Assembly: GCA_031180825.1 (NCBI GenBank)
Contig: JAPSLM010000002.1
Coordinates: forward strand, 124,001 to 188,000
Length of the DNA: 64,000 nucleotides
Direction of reading: 5' to 3'
Source of the DNA: Paenibacillus sp.
GTDB lineage: Bacteria > Bacillota > Bacilli > Paenibacillales > NBRC-103111
The notes beneath the pieces were generated by a model. The model was not told the DNA's origin and searched no databases. It saw nothing but the letters and a program-made list of their open reading frames with translations. Numbering within the stretch: the first letter of the stretch is position 1; each line of letters starts with the position of its first letter. Both the position numbers and the translations under genes were made by a program. Below are positions 7,204 to 15,585 of the stretch, in pieces.

Positions 7204-8481
7204 TTGAAAAAGGAGATGGACGACATAAACAAATGGCTCATTTTGCTGCTGGCCGCAGCGGTAACCATTCCGTCGGGATCGCAGATCGCCCGTGCCGACC
7301 AGAAGCTTGCAGACCGGAAGCCCGCAGATCAGAAGCTTGCCGAACCGGGCGCCATGCCTTATATTACCTTGCTTGATGATTTTAAACTGTATGCCAGCGA
7401 TAAAACGAAACCAGGTGAAGTCTTGGGCTCCATCAGCGCTTACCAGTCCGTGAAGCTCGCCCCGATTGATAGATTGCTCTATATAACGAGCATGGACAAA
7501 GTACCGGTCGAGACGTGGCTTGGCAAAGCGTGGATTAATTTGAAGGAAGGGGCGTATAAGTACGGCCAACTGCAGAAACAGGAACAGACCTTGACTCTGC
7601 TTGAGCCCCAGACCTCGCTCTATGACTCCAGGATGAAATTAACCGGGTACAGTCTCTCTCCGCAGCAGGTTCAGGCTGTTGCCTCCATTGACGCATGCGA
7701 TCCGTACACGCCCTGCCGCACGTCGGCGAAGTGGTATTTGATCCGGACCTCCTGGCTAGGGGAGCAATGGATTCGTTCGCAGCATTATACAGAGAATTAC
7801 GCGGCCCAACCGGTTAAAGGGATGATTCCCATTGCGCGGGAGAGCGAGGTATACAGCGTGCCCTTTGAAAAGCCGTTGGCCGACGAGCCGAAGCTGCCTC
7901 CTCAAGTGTTGAAGCCTGTTGGAAAGTATACCCGCCAAGAGGGCATGGTTCCTCCGAGTGTCTGGTACCAGATCGAGACGACGGGCGGATTGCGATGGAT
8001 TCGCGGCAGCGAAGACTATGGGCTTGGCATTGAAGGAGTGGAGCAGGTCGACCTGAAGCTGGACATTCCCGTTCCGTTTCATTACTATAAAACTCCTGCG
8101 ATCTCCTCCACCTATACCGAGAAAATAGGGGGAGAACAACCGGCTCAAGCCGTTCAGGTCATTGGGAAAATCGGAAGCTGGTATTTTACGGTAAACGAGG
8201 GTGCCGGGAAATGGATCAATCCGTCTATGGAAATCGCCTCCCGGTTGACCGGCGATTTCGAGCAGGATGCCAAGCTCGGGGTGCAGTTAAGCGGTGAACA
8301 GATTGAGCTTACGCAGTCCTCCGTCGGGTTAGACATCCCTTATGTGGAAAATCAGCCTGCGGAAAAAATCCTTACCTTTACTCCGCAAACCGTTATGGCT
8401 TCGCGGGTATGGAATTCTCCCGCCGGGGAGTCCTGGTATTACATCCACACCTGGCAGGGCGCGAAATGGGTGAAGCCGTAA
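7204..8481 (+). CDS. Secreted protein with repeated SH3-like (WY...G.KWI) modules, function unknown
   Basis: The N-terminus is a signal sequence (hydrophobic WLILLLAAAVTIPSG, then SQIARAD). The mature part repeats a pattern of a Trp-Tyr strand followed by a Gly-x-Lys-Trp-Ile strand: WYLIRTSWLGEQWIR, WYQIETTGGLRWIRG, WYFTVNEGAGKWINP and WYYIHTWQGAKWVKP. This looks like four bacterial SH3-type domains of the kind that bind cell wall, but I cannot name a family. A short near-repeat (DQKLADRKPADQKLAEPG) follows the signal. The start is uncertain: TTG at 7204, or ATG at 7216, which is jammed against its AAGGAG. The gene stands alone, with a strong terminator after it. Confidence 0.7.
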   Translation: MKKEMDDINKWLILLLAAAVTIPSGSQIARADQKLADRKPADQKLAEPGAMPYITLLDDFKLYASDKTKPGEVLGSISAYQSVKLAPIDRLLYITSMDKVPVETWLGKAWINLKEGAYKYGQLQKQEQTLTLLEPQTSLYDSRMKLTGYSLSPQQVQAVASIDACDPYTPCRTSAKWYLIRTSWLGEQWIRSQHYTENYAAQPVKGMIPIARESEVYSVPFEKPLADEPKLPPQVLKPVGKYTRQEGMVPPSVWYQIETTGGLRWIRGSEDYGLGIEGVEQVDLKLDIPVPFHYYKTPAISSTYTEKIGGEQPAQAVQVIGKIGSWYFTVNEGAGKWINPSMEIASRLTGDFEQDAKLGVQLSGEQIELTQSSVGLDIPYVENQPAEKILTFTPQTVMASRVWNSPAGESWYYIHTWQGAKWVKP

Positions 8482-8513
8482 GGCGCCTTACGATTGGATG
8501 ATCGAGTTGGAAG

Positions 8514-8563
8514 CAGACCTTCGAATTCCACGTTCACAGTGGCATCGGAGGTCTGTTTTTTTT
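8514..8563 (+). terminator. Terminator after the SH3-like protein gene
   Basis: CAGACCT (8514-8520) pairs with AGGTCTG (8549-8555). CCAC/GTGG pairing extends the stem inside, and eight T follow. Confidence 0.85.
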
Positions 8564-8609
8564 CGGGAACCGACGCCTTGCGAAGCGCAGAGCTCCCGGA
8601 CCGGTATCG

Positions 8610-8666
8610 TCGACAAGGAGGCGGCTTTTTGGTATACTTCAAAAAACGTATTGAGAATCATTATCA
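8610..8666 (+). promoter_or_regulatory. Fur-controlled promoter of the btr-like gene
   Basis: TCGACA (8610-8615), a 17-bp spacer and TATACT (8633-8638). The 15-bp element TGAGAAT-C-ATTATCA (8652-8666) follows the predicted start point. It matches the Bacillus Fur 7-1-7 box (TGATAAT-N-ATTATCA) at all but one position. Iron-replete repression is expected. Confidence 0.8.
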
Positions 8667-8687
8667 TATAGGACGGTGCACTAGCTT

Positions 8688-10340
8688 ATGAATCCAGGCA
8701 TCACGGAGCCGGGGGATGCGGTTGTCTCCTGGCTGGACGGTACGCATTGGAAGCTTCGGGACGTGGAATCGGTCAAAGGGAACGGCGAATGGCGCATGGA
8801 GCAGCAGCTTGCCGATTCCTACGTTCTGTTGGCGGTAACGAAGGGACACGGGCGGCTGATCGTGGACCGGAAGGAAGGCCGTCTCCGCCAGGATACCGTT
8901 TATGTGTGCTCCCCGGGCCAGACGTTCGGCGCCGCTTCGGATACGGCGGAAGGTCTGAGCCTGTTTTTGTTCCGCTTCGACCTGTACCGGGAGGCGGAAC
9001 AGGTCGAGGAGCAGCTTCGGTTCGAGAAGGAGCAGGGCTTGTTCTGGGTGCAGGACGAAATTCCGATGGTTCCCGCCGCCCGGATGATCACATTATGCGA
9101 CGCCGTGAACCGGCATTGGCAGAGCGGCGAGGAAGCCGGACGCCCCCGCGCGCGCCTCGCTTTCCGCGAGCTGATCTATGGCGTCATGAAGAATGTCGGG
9201 CTTTCCGCGAGAAAAGATTCGGAAGCCGCAATCCGGCGGACGAAAGACTATATGGAGCGCCATTTCAACGAAAACCTGTCGATCGAGCAGCTTGCCCGGA
9301 TGGCCGGGGTCAGTCCCAAATATTACGTGGAGCTGTTCAAAAAAACGTACGGCAGCAGCGCCATCGATTATTTGACGGAGCTCCGCATGACGCGGGCCAA
9401 GCAGCTTATGGCCGGTTCGAACGTCAAGCTGCGGGACATCGCCCAGCAGATCGGCTACAGCGATGAATTTTATTTAAGCCGGAAGTTCAAGCAGGAAGTG
9501 GGCGTGCCGCCGACGGTCTACATGAGGAACAGGAGCCGCAAGGTGGCCGCCTACAGCTCGGCCATTACCGGCCAATTGGCGGCGCTGCGGATGCTGCCTT
9601 ATGCCGCCCCGCTTCATCCGAAGTGGACGGCTTACTACTACGAAACGTACCGCAACGACATTCCGGTCCATCTTAGCGCCTACCGTAACAATGCCGATTG
9701 GGAAACGAATATCGGCACGCTTCGCAAAGCGCGGCCGGACGTTATTCTGAGCCGCACCGGGCTGGACGGGGAAGAGGAGGAAATGCTGAAGCAGATCGCT
9801 CCGCTCGTGCAGGTGCCTTGGGCCGAGAAAAACTGGCGGGAGCAGCTGCAGTTTACGGCGGACTATCTGGGGGCGGCGAAGGAAGCGGAGCTGTGGCTGA
9901 AGGAATACGACCGCAAGGCGGAAGCCGTCCGGGAGCGGCTTGCCCGCGAGGCGGGAGATGATACGGTTCTGATCCTGCGCATTTATAAGGACGAATGCTA
10001 TGTGTTCGGCAACCGGAGCATGCGGGAGGTGCTGTATGGCGATCTGCAAGTGAAGCCGGCTTGCCCGGTCGGCCGCACCGTGCTGAATGAGCCGATTACG
10101 CTGGAACGCTTGGCGGAAATCGACGCGGACCGCCTGCTGCTGCTTGTCCGCCAGGAGTCCGAATCGCTGGCTCACGCCAAGCGGTTAAGCGGCGCTCCGA
10201 TTTGGCAGGATTTGAAGGCGGTCCGCAAGCATCGGGTGCATCGCATTTATTCCGACCCGTGGAACGAATATTCCGCCACCGCCCACGATCGGATCGTCGA
10301 TGTCGCGCTAAGCCTGTTTTCCGGCAATTATCCAAACTGA
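8688..10340 (+). CDS. btr: Btr-like AraC regulator fused to a siderophore-binding domain
   Basis: A 550-residue regulator in three parts. Residues 1-165 form a cupin-like AraC sensor arm, and residues about 179-280 hold two AraC helix-turn-helix units (LSIEQLARMAGVSPKYYVELF, then LRDIAQQIGYSDEFYLSRKF). Residues about 290-550 form a FecB/FeuA-like periplasmic-binding-protein domain used in the cytoplasm to sense a ferric siderophore. This is the architecture of B. subtilis Btr (YbbB), which activates feuABC-ybbA on binding Fe-bacillibactin. Here it lies directly upstream of feuA, feuB, feuC and a BesA-like esterase, and both promoters carry Fur boxes. Activation of the downstream operon by ferric catecholate is the clear prediction. 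The exact siderophore is not readable. Confidence 0.9.
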   Translation: MNPGITEPGDAVVSWLDGTHWKLRDVESVKGNGEWRMEQQLADSYVLLAVTKGHGRLIVDRKEGRLRQDTVYVCSPGQTFGAASDTAEGLSLFLFRFDLYREAEQVEEQLRFEKEQGLFWVQDEIPMVPAARMITLCDAVNRHWQSGEEAGRPRARLAFRELIYGVMKNVGLSARKDSEAAIRRTKDYMERHFNENLSIEQLARMAGVSPKYYVELFKKTYGSSAIDYLTELRMTRAKQLMAGSNVKLRDIAQQIGYSDEFYLSRKFKQEVGVPPTVYMRNRSRKVAAYSSAITGQLAALRMLPYAAPLHPKWTAYYYETYRNDIPVHLSAYRNNADWETNIGTLRKARPDVILSRTGLDGEEEEMLKQIAPLVQVPWAEKNWREQLQFTADYLGAAKEAELWLKEYDRKAEAVRERLAREAGDDTVLILRIYKDECYVFGNRSMREVLYGDLQVKPACPVGRTVLNEPITLERLAEIDADRLLLLVRQESESLAHAKRLSGAPIWQDLKAVRKHRVHRIYSDPWNEYSATAHDRIVDVALSLFSGNYPN

Positions 10341-10379
10341 CACCGGAAATCGTCCATGGTTTAAGGGGGGAGGGTGGTT

Positions 10380-10406
10380 TATAATCGCAAATGAGAATCG
10401 TTATCA
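10380..10406 (+). promoter_or_regulatory. Fur box and -10 element of the feu operon
   Basis: A TATAAT -10 (10380-10385) has only a poor -35 (TGGTTT, 10357-10362), as expected for a promoter needing Btr activation. TGAGAATCGTTATCA (10392-10406) is the same Fur-type 7-1-7 element as upstream of btr and again overlaps the transcription start. Confidence 0.8.
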
Positions 10407-10425
10407 ATGAGAGGGGATTTAACAG

Positions 10426-11421
10426 ATGATGAAACGCAGATGGTCAGGAATAGGAGCTGCGGCGCTGCTGGCGCTTGCCTTGTCCGCTTGCGGTACGGCA
10501 GGTCCGGGGAAAGAACAGCCGGCGGCTTCGGCAGGAACGGAGAAACCGGCGGCAGCGGCCAAAGACGCCGCGTCTCCGGCGACCAAAACGATCAAATATC
10601 TCGGCAAGGACTACACCGTTCCCGCCAAAACGGACAAAATCGTCATCGCCGGCGCGATGGAATCGATGGAGGACGCGCTTGTGCTTGGCGTGAAGCCGAT
10701 CGCAGCCAATACCGTGGGCGGCAAATTTCCAAAGATGTTCGAGAGCATCACGCAAGGCGTGGAAAGCAGCGGCGAAAAAATGCAGCCGAACATCGAAGGC
10801 ATTTTGAAGATGAAGCCGGACGTCATTCTCGGCTCCACCAAGTTCCCGCCGGAGATGGCGGAGAAGCTGGCCAAAGTCGCGCCCACATTCCCGGTATCGC
10901 ATATTTCGACGAATTGGGAAGCCAATCTGCTGCTGCTGGGCGAGCTGACCGGCAAGCAGGAGCAGGCCAAGCAGGTGCTGCAAAAATATAAGGACGATGC
11001 CGCAGCGGCCAAAGCGAAGCTCGGCGACCGCCTGAAAGACAAGAAGGTCGTCGCCGTGAGAGTCCGGACGGGCAACCTGTACATTTATCCCGAAGGCGTG
11101 TTCTTCAACGCATCGTTGTACGCCGATCTTGGCTTCACGGCGCCCGCGGAAGTGAAGGCGGCGAAGGCGCAGGAGCTCATCTCGATCGAAAAATTCAGCG
11201 AAATGAACCCGGATTACATTTTCCTGCAGTTTTCGGAGGACGAGAATAAAGACCAGCCGAAGGCGCTGGAGGATTTGCAAAAAAATCCGATCTGGAAAAG
11301 CATCAACGCGGTGAAGAACGACAAAGTATTCGTCAACGTCGTCGATCCGTTGGGACAAGGCGGCACCTCATGGAGCAAAATTCAATTCCTGAAAGCAGCT
11401 ATGGAAAAGCTGGCCTCCTGA
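10426..11421 (+). CDS. feuA: FeuA-like ferric-siderophore binding lipoprotein
   Basis: A 331-residue class III binding protein with lipobox LSAC (Cys22) and an Ala/Pro-rich linker. A FeuA/FecB two-lobe domain begins at IKYLGKDYTVPAKTDKIVIAGAMESMEDALVLGVKP. The MKPDVILGSTKFPPEMAEKL stretch near residue 130 is the family's signature strand and loop. It captures ferric catecholate (bacillibactin or enterobactin type) outside the cell and passes it to FeuBC. Two ATG codons in tandem start the gene after GAGAGGGG. It is the first gene of the Btr/Fur-controlled operon. Confidence 0.92.
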   Translation: MMKRRWSGIGAAALLALALSACGTAGPGKEQPAASAGTEKPAAAAKDAASPATKTIKYLGKDYTVPAKTDKIVIAGAMESMEDALVLGVKPIAANTVGGKFPKMFESITQGVESSGEKMQPNIEGILKMKPDVILGSTKFPPEMAEKLAKVAPTFPVSHISTNWEANLLLLGELTGKQEQAKQVLQKYKDDAAAAKAKLGDRLKDKKVVAVRVRTGNLYIYPEGVFFNASLYADLGFTAPAEVKAAKAQELISIEKFSEMNPDYIFLQFSEDENKDQPKALEDLQKNPIWKSINAVKNDKVFVNVVDPLGQGGTSWSKIQFLKAAMEKLAS

Positions 11422-11446
11422 TCCCGGGCAGGCGAGCCGACAAAAC

Positions 11447-12457
11447 ATGAAACAATCCTACAAGCTTCATCCGGCGTGGATCTTATGGCTTTCGCCGGCC
11501 GCAATGATTCTCTCGATCGTTTTATCCGTTCGTTTCGGCTCCAAAACGATCGATACCGGCACGCTCTGGGAGGCGTTCGCGAGCTTCGATCCGGGCGACG
11601 TCAATCATCAAATCGTCATGCACTCCCGCGTCCCGCGCGCGGTCGGGGCGCTGCTTATCGGCGCTTTCCTGGCGATGTCGGGGGCGCTGATGCAGGGGAT
11701 GACGAGGAATTACCTCGCGTCCCCTTCGATCATGGGGGTGACCGACGGCTCGATATTCGCCATTACGGTCTGCATGATCGCGCTGCCCGGCTCTTCTTCG
11801 ATGGAGATGATCGTCTATTCGTTCATCGGCTCCGCATTCGGCGTCGGACTTGTGTTCGGACTGGCGTCATTGCTGCCGGGCGGGATGTCGCCGGTCCGGC
11901 TGGCGGTGACGGGCACCGTGATCGGCACGTTTCTCGGCAGCATGGCGACCGCGTTCTCGACGTATTTTCAAGTTTCGCAAAAAATCGGCTTTTGGTATAA
12001 CGCCCGCCTGCATCAGATGGACCCGGATCTGATCAAGCTTGCGCTTCCTTTTGCCGTGGTCGGGGTCTTGCTTGCGCTGCTCATCTCGAAATCCGTGTCG
12101 ATTCTTTCCTTAGGCGAGGAAGTGGCGGTCAGTCTCGGGCAGCGGACCCTGATCGTGAAGCTGGTCGCGATGGCTGCCGTCGTTCTGCTTACGGGCGTGT
12201 CCGTGGCGCTGGCCGGCAAGATCGCCTTCGTTGGCTTGATCGTCCCGCATATTACCCGTTTTCTCGTCGGCCTCGATTACCGGTGGATCGTGCCGTGCGC
12301 CGGCGTGCTGGGCGGGATATTTCTTGCTTTGTGCGATGTCGCAAGCCGCTTCTTGAACTACCCGTTCGAAACGCCGATCGGCGTCGTGACGTCCTTGCTC
12401 GGCGTCCCTTTCTTTCTGTATCTGATCCGGAAGAAGGGAGGGGAACAGCGTGCGTAA
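11447..12457 (+). CDS. feuB: FeuB-like siderophore permease (FecCD family)
   Basis: A 336-residue BtuC/FecCD-type permease with about ten helices. The usual landmarks are RVPRAVGALLIGAFLAMSGALMQGMTRN near the N-terminus and GKIAFVGLIVPHITRFLVG near the C-terminus, which contacts the ATPase. It forms a heterodimeric channel with the next gene product. The ribosome site is weak (GGCGAG), and the gene starts 25 bp after feuA. Confidence 0.92.
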   Translation: MKQSYKLHPAWILWLSPAAMILSIVLSVRFGSKTIDTGTLWEAFASFDPGDVNHQIVMHSRVPRAVGALLIGAFLAMSGALMQGMTRNYLASPSIMGVTDGSIFAITVCMIALPGSSSMEMIVYSFIGSAFGVGLVFGLASLLPGGMSPVRLAVTGTVIGTFLGSMATAFSTYFQVSQKIGFWYNARLHQMDPDLIKLALPFAVVGVLLALLISKSVSILSLGEEVAVSLGQRTLIVKLVAMAAVVLLTGVSVALAGKIAFVGLIVPHITRFLVGLDYRWIVPCAGVLGGIFLALCDVASRFLNYPFETPIGVVTSLLGVPFFLYLIRKKGGEQRA

Positions 12458-13472
12458 TCATTCCACCGGCAGGTACATCGCGGTGCTGCTCGGGGCGGTC
12501 GCGCTGATCGTCACCGCCGCCTACCTGTCTCTTACGAACGGCGCCTTCGACATGACGGTGGGCGAAGTGGTTCGGACGCTGCTTCGAATCAAGCCGCAGC
12601 CCGAGCATGACTTGGTCATCTTCGAGTTCCGGCTGCCCCGGATCGTGATTGCCGCGCTGGTCGGCTTGGGGCTGGGCATCGCCGGCGCCGTCATTCAAGG
12701 GGTTACGCGGAACGGGCTGGCCGAACCCGGGATTCTTGGCATCAATGCCGGGGCGGGGGCGGCGATTGTCATATTCATGTTCTTTTTCCAAGGGCAGCTC
12801 AAGGGGACGGGCTGGCTGTCGACGATGACGATGCCGCTGTTTGGCTGGGCGGGCGGTTTGAGCACGGCAGCGTTCCTCTATTTGTTCGCCTGGAAGGACG
12901 GCAAGCTGGACCCGCAGCGCGTCCTTCTGGTAGGCATCGCGACCGCTTCCGGGCTTGGCGCGCTTGCCATGTACATCAGCCTGAAAATGAATCCGTCCGA
13001 TTTTGAAATGGCGACGGTTTGGATGACCGGCAGCATCTACAACGCCAACTGGAAGTTTATTGTCGCGATGCTCCCGTGGCTGGCCGTCCTTATTCCGGTC
13101 ATCGTGCGCAGATCGTACATTCTGGACTTGCTCCAGCTGGAGGAGAACAGCATCAAAAGCTTGGGCGTCGCCGTGGAAAAAGAGCGGATGATTTTGCTGC
13201 TCGGCGGCATCGGGCTGGTGAGCGCCTGCGTCAGCGTGTCGGGAGGGATCGGCTTCGTCGGATTGATGGCGCCTCATATCGCCAGACGTCTCGCAGGCAT
13301 CCGGCACGTCCGCATGGTTCCCGTTTGCGGCCTTGTCGGCATGGCGCTGGTCATCGTATCGGATTTTATCGCGAAGACGGTATTCGCGCCGGCCGAGCTT
13401 CCAGTCGGCATTGTCATATCGATCATCGGCGTGCCGTATTTTGTTTATTTGCTGTTTAAGGCCAGACGCTAG
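12450..13472 (+). CDS. feuC: FeuC-like siderophore permease (FecCD family)
   Basis: A 340-residue partner permease with the same family landmarks (RLPRIVIAALVGLGLGIAGAVIQGVTRNGLAEPGILGINAGA and GGIGFVGLMAPHIARRLAG). GTG is the start, placed inside the end of feuB (8-bp overlap), with AAGGGAGGGG upstream. No ATPase gene follows. As in B. subtilis, where FeuBC borrow the separate ATPase YusV, a shared ATPase must be encoded elsewhere. Confidence 0.92.
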   Translation: MRNHSTGRYIAVLLGAVALIVTAAYLSLTNGAFDMTVGEVVRTLLRIKPQPEHDLVIFEFRLPRIVIAALVGLGLGIAGAVIQGVTRNGLAEPGILGINAGAGAAIVIFMFFFQGQLKGTGWLSTMTMPLFGWAGGLSTAAFLYLFAWKDGKLDPQRVLLVGIATASGLGALAMYISLKMNPSDFEMATVWMTGSIYNANWKFIVAMLPWLAVLIPVIVRRSYILDLLQLEENSIKSLGVAVEKERMILLLGGIGLVSACVSVSGGIGFVGLMAPHIARRLAGIRHVRMVPVCGLVGMALVIVSDFIAKTVFAPAELPVGIVISIIGVPYFVYLLFKARR

Positions 13473-13503
13473 GGAGGGCGATGCTGCTTTGCGAGGGACG
13501 ATC

Positions 13504-14238
13504 ATGGCCGAATCTGCCGGAGGCAGGGAGATAGCCGTCTATCTTCCTTCTTCGTATGCTGCGGGCGAAGCGAAGTATCCGGTCGTTTACGTGCAGGATG
13601 GAAGCTATTTGTTCGAATCCTCCATAGAGGAGCTGGAATGGAAAATTGAGCGCGGAGAGCTGCGCGAGCTTATCTTCATCGGCATCGGGCCGGTCAACCG
13701 GACCGACGAGTACACGCCGTGGTTCGCTCCGGCGCTATCGGACAAATTCGCGGATTTCGGCGGCAGGGGCGCCGAGTATCTCTCGTTCGTTACCGGCGAA
13801 TTGAAGCCGTGGATCGACGCGAGGTACCGGACATCCCGCCGTGCGGAGGAGACGGGGATCGCCGGCGCTTCGCTGGGAGGCTTGATCTCGCTCTACGCCG
13901 CTTATAGGTATCCCGGCGTGTTCGGGAGGATCGGCCTGCTGTCCGCCTCCTTCTGGTATCCGGGCATGCTCGGGTATATGAGAACGGAGCCGATTGCGGC
14001 GGCGTCGCGCAAAATCTATATGTACGTGGGCAGCGCCGAAGGCATCGATAAACGGAACATTCAGAGCACGATGGTTCCGTATACCAAGGAAGCGTTCGCG
14101 CTCTTGACGGACGGCGGTTTTTCCGGGGACCGGCTGCGGCTCGAGATCGAAGAAGGCGCAGGCCACAAGGCGGCATATTTCATCAAACGTTTTCCGGAGG
14201 CGATGGCGTGGTTGTTTCCGGCAGAAACCGGTCCTTGA
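13504..14238 (+). CDS. BesA-like ferric siderophore esterase
   Basis: A 244-residue alpha/beta-hydrolase of the esterase-D/BesA/IroE group. The N-terminal strand region reads REIAVYLPSSYAAGEAKYPVVYVQDGSY, and the nucleophile elbow GASLGG places Ser at about residue 123. A catalytic His is probably the one in EEGAGHKAAYF near the end. BesA hydrolyses the trilactone of Fe-bacillibactin in the cytoplasm to release iron, and it lies at this same operon position in B. subtilis (ybbA). I chose the ATG at 13504, preceded by GAGGGACG; a TTG at 13489 is the alternative. Confidence 0.85.
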   Translation: MAESAGGREIAVYLPSSYAAGEAKYPVVYVQDGSYLFESSIEELEWKIERGELRELIFIGIGPVNRTDEYTPWFAPALSDKFADFGGRGAEYLSFVTGELKPWIDARYRTSRRAEETGIAGASLGGLISLYAAYRYPGVFGRIGLLSASFWYPGMLGYMRTEPIAAASRKIYMYVGSAEGIDKRNIQSTMVPYTKEAFALLTDGGFSGDRLRLEIEEGAGHKAAYFIKRFPEAMAWLFPAETGP

Positions 14239-14285
14239 AATTTACGGCCGGTCCGCTTATAGTATAGTTAGTAATCAATTACTAA
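14235..14285 (+). promoter_or_regulatory. Promoter and 18-bp operator of a tetR gene
   Basis: TTGAAA (14235-14240) overlaps the esterase stop codon. A 17-bp spacer leads to TATAGT (14258-14263), and the perfect palindrome TTAGTAAT-CA-ATTACTAA (14268-14285) sits on the transcription start. This is the standard arrangement for autorepression by the TetR protein encoded just downstream. Confidence 0.75.
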
Positions 14286-14329
14286 CTGATGAAGGAGAGC
14301 GGCCGGGGCACTCCGGTTTCGCAGAAGAA

Positions 14330-14875
14330 ATGATGGGCAGGATGAAATCGAAAGCCGGCGAGCCTGCTGCGGCGAACCGCAGAGATGAAATATTGGAGGC
14401 CGCGGTAGCGGTGTTCGCGGAGCATGGCTATTACAGCGCCACGACGGCGCAAGTTGCGGAGCGGGTGGGCATTTCGCAGCCGTACGTGTTCAAATTTTTC
14501 AAAAGCAAAGCGGAACTGTTCGCCGCCGCGCTGAAGCTGGCCTTCGAGCGGATCGTACGTGCGTTCTCGGGGGTGGATGCGTCTTCGGACCGGCTGGTCC
14601 AGGCGATGATTCAAGCCTATGAAGAGCTGATGCGCACGCATCATCATGAGATCGTTTTGCAAATGCAAGCGATGGTCATCAAGGAAGAGCCTATCCGCCA
14701 AGTGATGCGGGAAGGCATGAGCCGGGTGACGGCTTACGTGGAGGCGCGCTTTCGCGAAGCGGGCATCGCGCAGCCGGAGGCGGCGGTCAGCGCGTTCATG
14801 GCGAACGGCATGCTGTGCAACATTTCGGCCGTTCTGGACATGCCGGAGCTTAAGCCGAGGCACCCGGAGCGCTAG
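14330..14875 (+). CDS. TetR/AcrR-family regulator
   Basis: A 181-residue TetR protein with a clear N-terminal helix-turn-helix (ILEAAVAVFAEHGYYSATTAQVAERVGISQPYVFKFFKSKAELF) and a ligand domain containing HTHHHE near residue 105. Three ATG codons (14330, 14333, 14342) are possible starts and none has a strong site, so the N-terminus is uncertain by a few residues. It is probably autoregulated through the palindrome at 14268-14285. Its other targets are unknown; it follows the siderophore operon but has its own promoter. Confidence 0.87.
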   Translation: MMGRMKSKAGEPAAANRRDEILEAAVAVFAEHGYYSATTAQVAERVGISQPYVFKFFKSKAELFAAALKLAFERIVRAFSGVDASSDRLVQAMIQAYEELMRTHHHEIVLQMQAMVIKEEPIRQVMREGMSRVTAYVEARFREAGIAQPEAAVSAFMANGMLCNISAVLDMPELKPRHPER

Positions 14876-14897
14876 AGCCGGAAGAGCATGAATTTAT

Positions 14898-14930
14898 AGA
14901 ATCAGCCGCAACAGGCTGATTCTATTTTTT
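14898..14930 (+). terminator. Terminator after the autoregulated tetR gene
   Basis: AGAATCAGCC and GGCTGATTCT form a perfect 10-bp stem around GCAACA, then ATTTTTT. Confidence 0.88.
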
Positions 14931-15006
14931 GAGAAAAAGTCCGGTGGAGCAGCCGTCCGTATAGGGTTTACGGAATATGAGAAGACCGCTGCTCGCCCGC
15001 GGCGCT

Positions 15007-15141
15007 TTAGACAAAATCCCTCCCTTTAACGTTCCCGCCCGTTCTTTCGGTTCTTTTCATCCTCATTCGTTCCTTGATATAGTAATACACGGTCGTTACG
15101 GCAAAGATAAAGAGCAATTGCCCGATAACCAAATTTGTCAT
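15007..15141 (-). CDS. Small single-helix membrane protein (44 residues)
   Basis: The frame begins with ATG overlapping the stop of the DoxX-like gene (ATGA) and is preceded by AAAGGAGATGGAATC, an excellent site, so it is very likely translated. The product starts MTNLVIGQLLFIFAVTTVYY, one membrane helix, followed by a basic tail (KERMRMKRTERTGG). I do not recognise it. It is probably a small partner of the DoxX/DCC pair; the coupling is seen, the role is not. Confidence 0.7.
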   Translation of the reverse strand: MTNLVIGQLLFIFAVTTVYYYIKERMRMKRTERTGGNVKGRDFV

Positions 15142-15566
15142 GATTCCATCTCCTTTCGGGAAACGAGCAGGAGCAGTTTCTTACGGTCCAGCCAAAGCAG
15201 TACGCAGCACATGACCGTAAGCACCGTACTCAAGTCCAGCACGCCGATGTCAAAGCAGTAATTGACCAGCATGACATTCACGGCAATCGGGAAATAGATG
15301 AGGGCTCCCAAGGTGGCCGTCCTTGGAAACAACAGAAGAACCGCCGCGCCCACCTCGCCCAAGCCGATAAAAATTTCGTACACTTTGGAATACCCGAAGA
15401 ACGTCCAGGCTAAGGCAAAGCCTTCGCCCTTGGCCGCGGCGATCTCCGCCGTCGGTTCGCCGAATTGTCCGAAGACCAGCTTGACGAGCCCGTAAATAAG
15501 GAACATGCTGGCCAGAAAATACCGTATGGTAGCCGGAATCGATTGTCGAAGCACGCGAAAGATCAA
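15138..15566 (-). CDS. DoxX-like four-helix membrane protein
   Basis: A 142-residue membrane protein with four predicted helices and the DoxX-type start (RYFLASMFLIYGLVKLVFGQF) plus YEIFIGLGEVGAAVLLLFPRT. DoxX-like proteins are small inner-membrane proteins, some tied to terminal oxidases or thiol redox systems. This one follows a DCC-type thiol oxidoreductase gene by 19 bp, which supports a redox-linked role, but no reaction can be assigned. Confidence 0.75.
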   Translation of the reverse strand: MIFRVLRQSIPATIRYFLASMFLIYGLVKLVFGQFGEPTAEIAAAKGEGFALAWTFFGYSKVYEIFIGLGEVGAAVLLLFPRTATLGALIYFPIAVNVMLVNYCFDIGVLDLSTVLTVMCCVLLWLDRKKLLLLVSRKEMES

Positions 15567-15585
15567 AGTTCAAACCCCCAATGAA

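Noticed and set aside
12252..13505. Long open reading frame (417 codons) on the minus strand
   Set aside because: It lies antisense to feuC, is rich in Arg, His, Gln and Pro, lacks a family pattern and mirrors GC-rich codon positions of the real gene.
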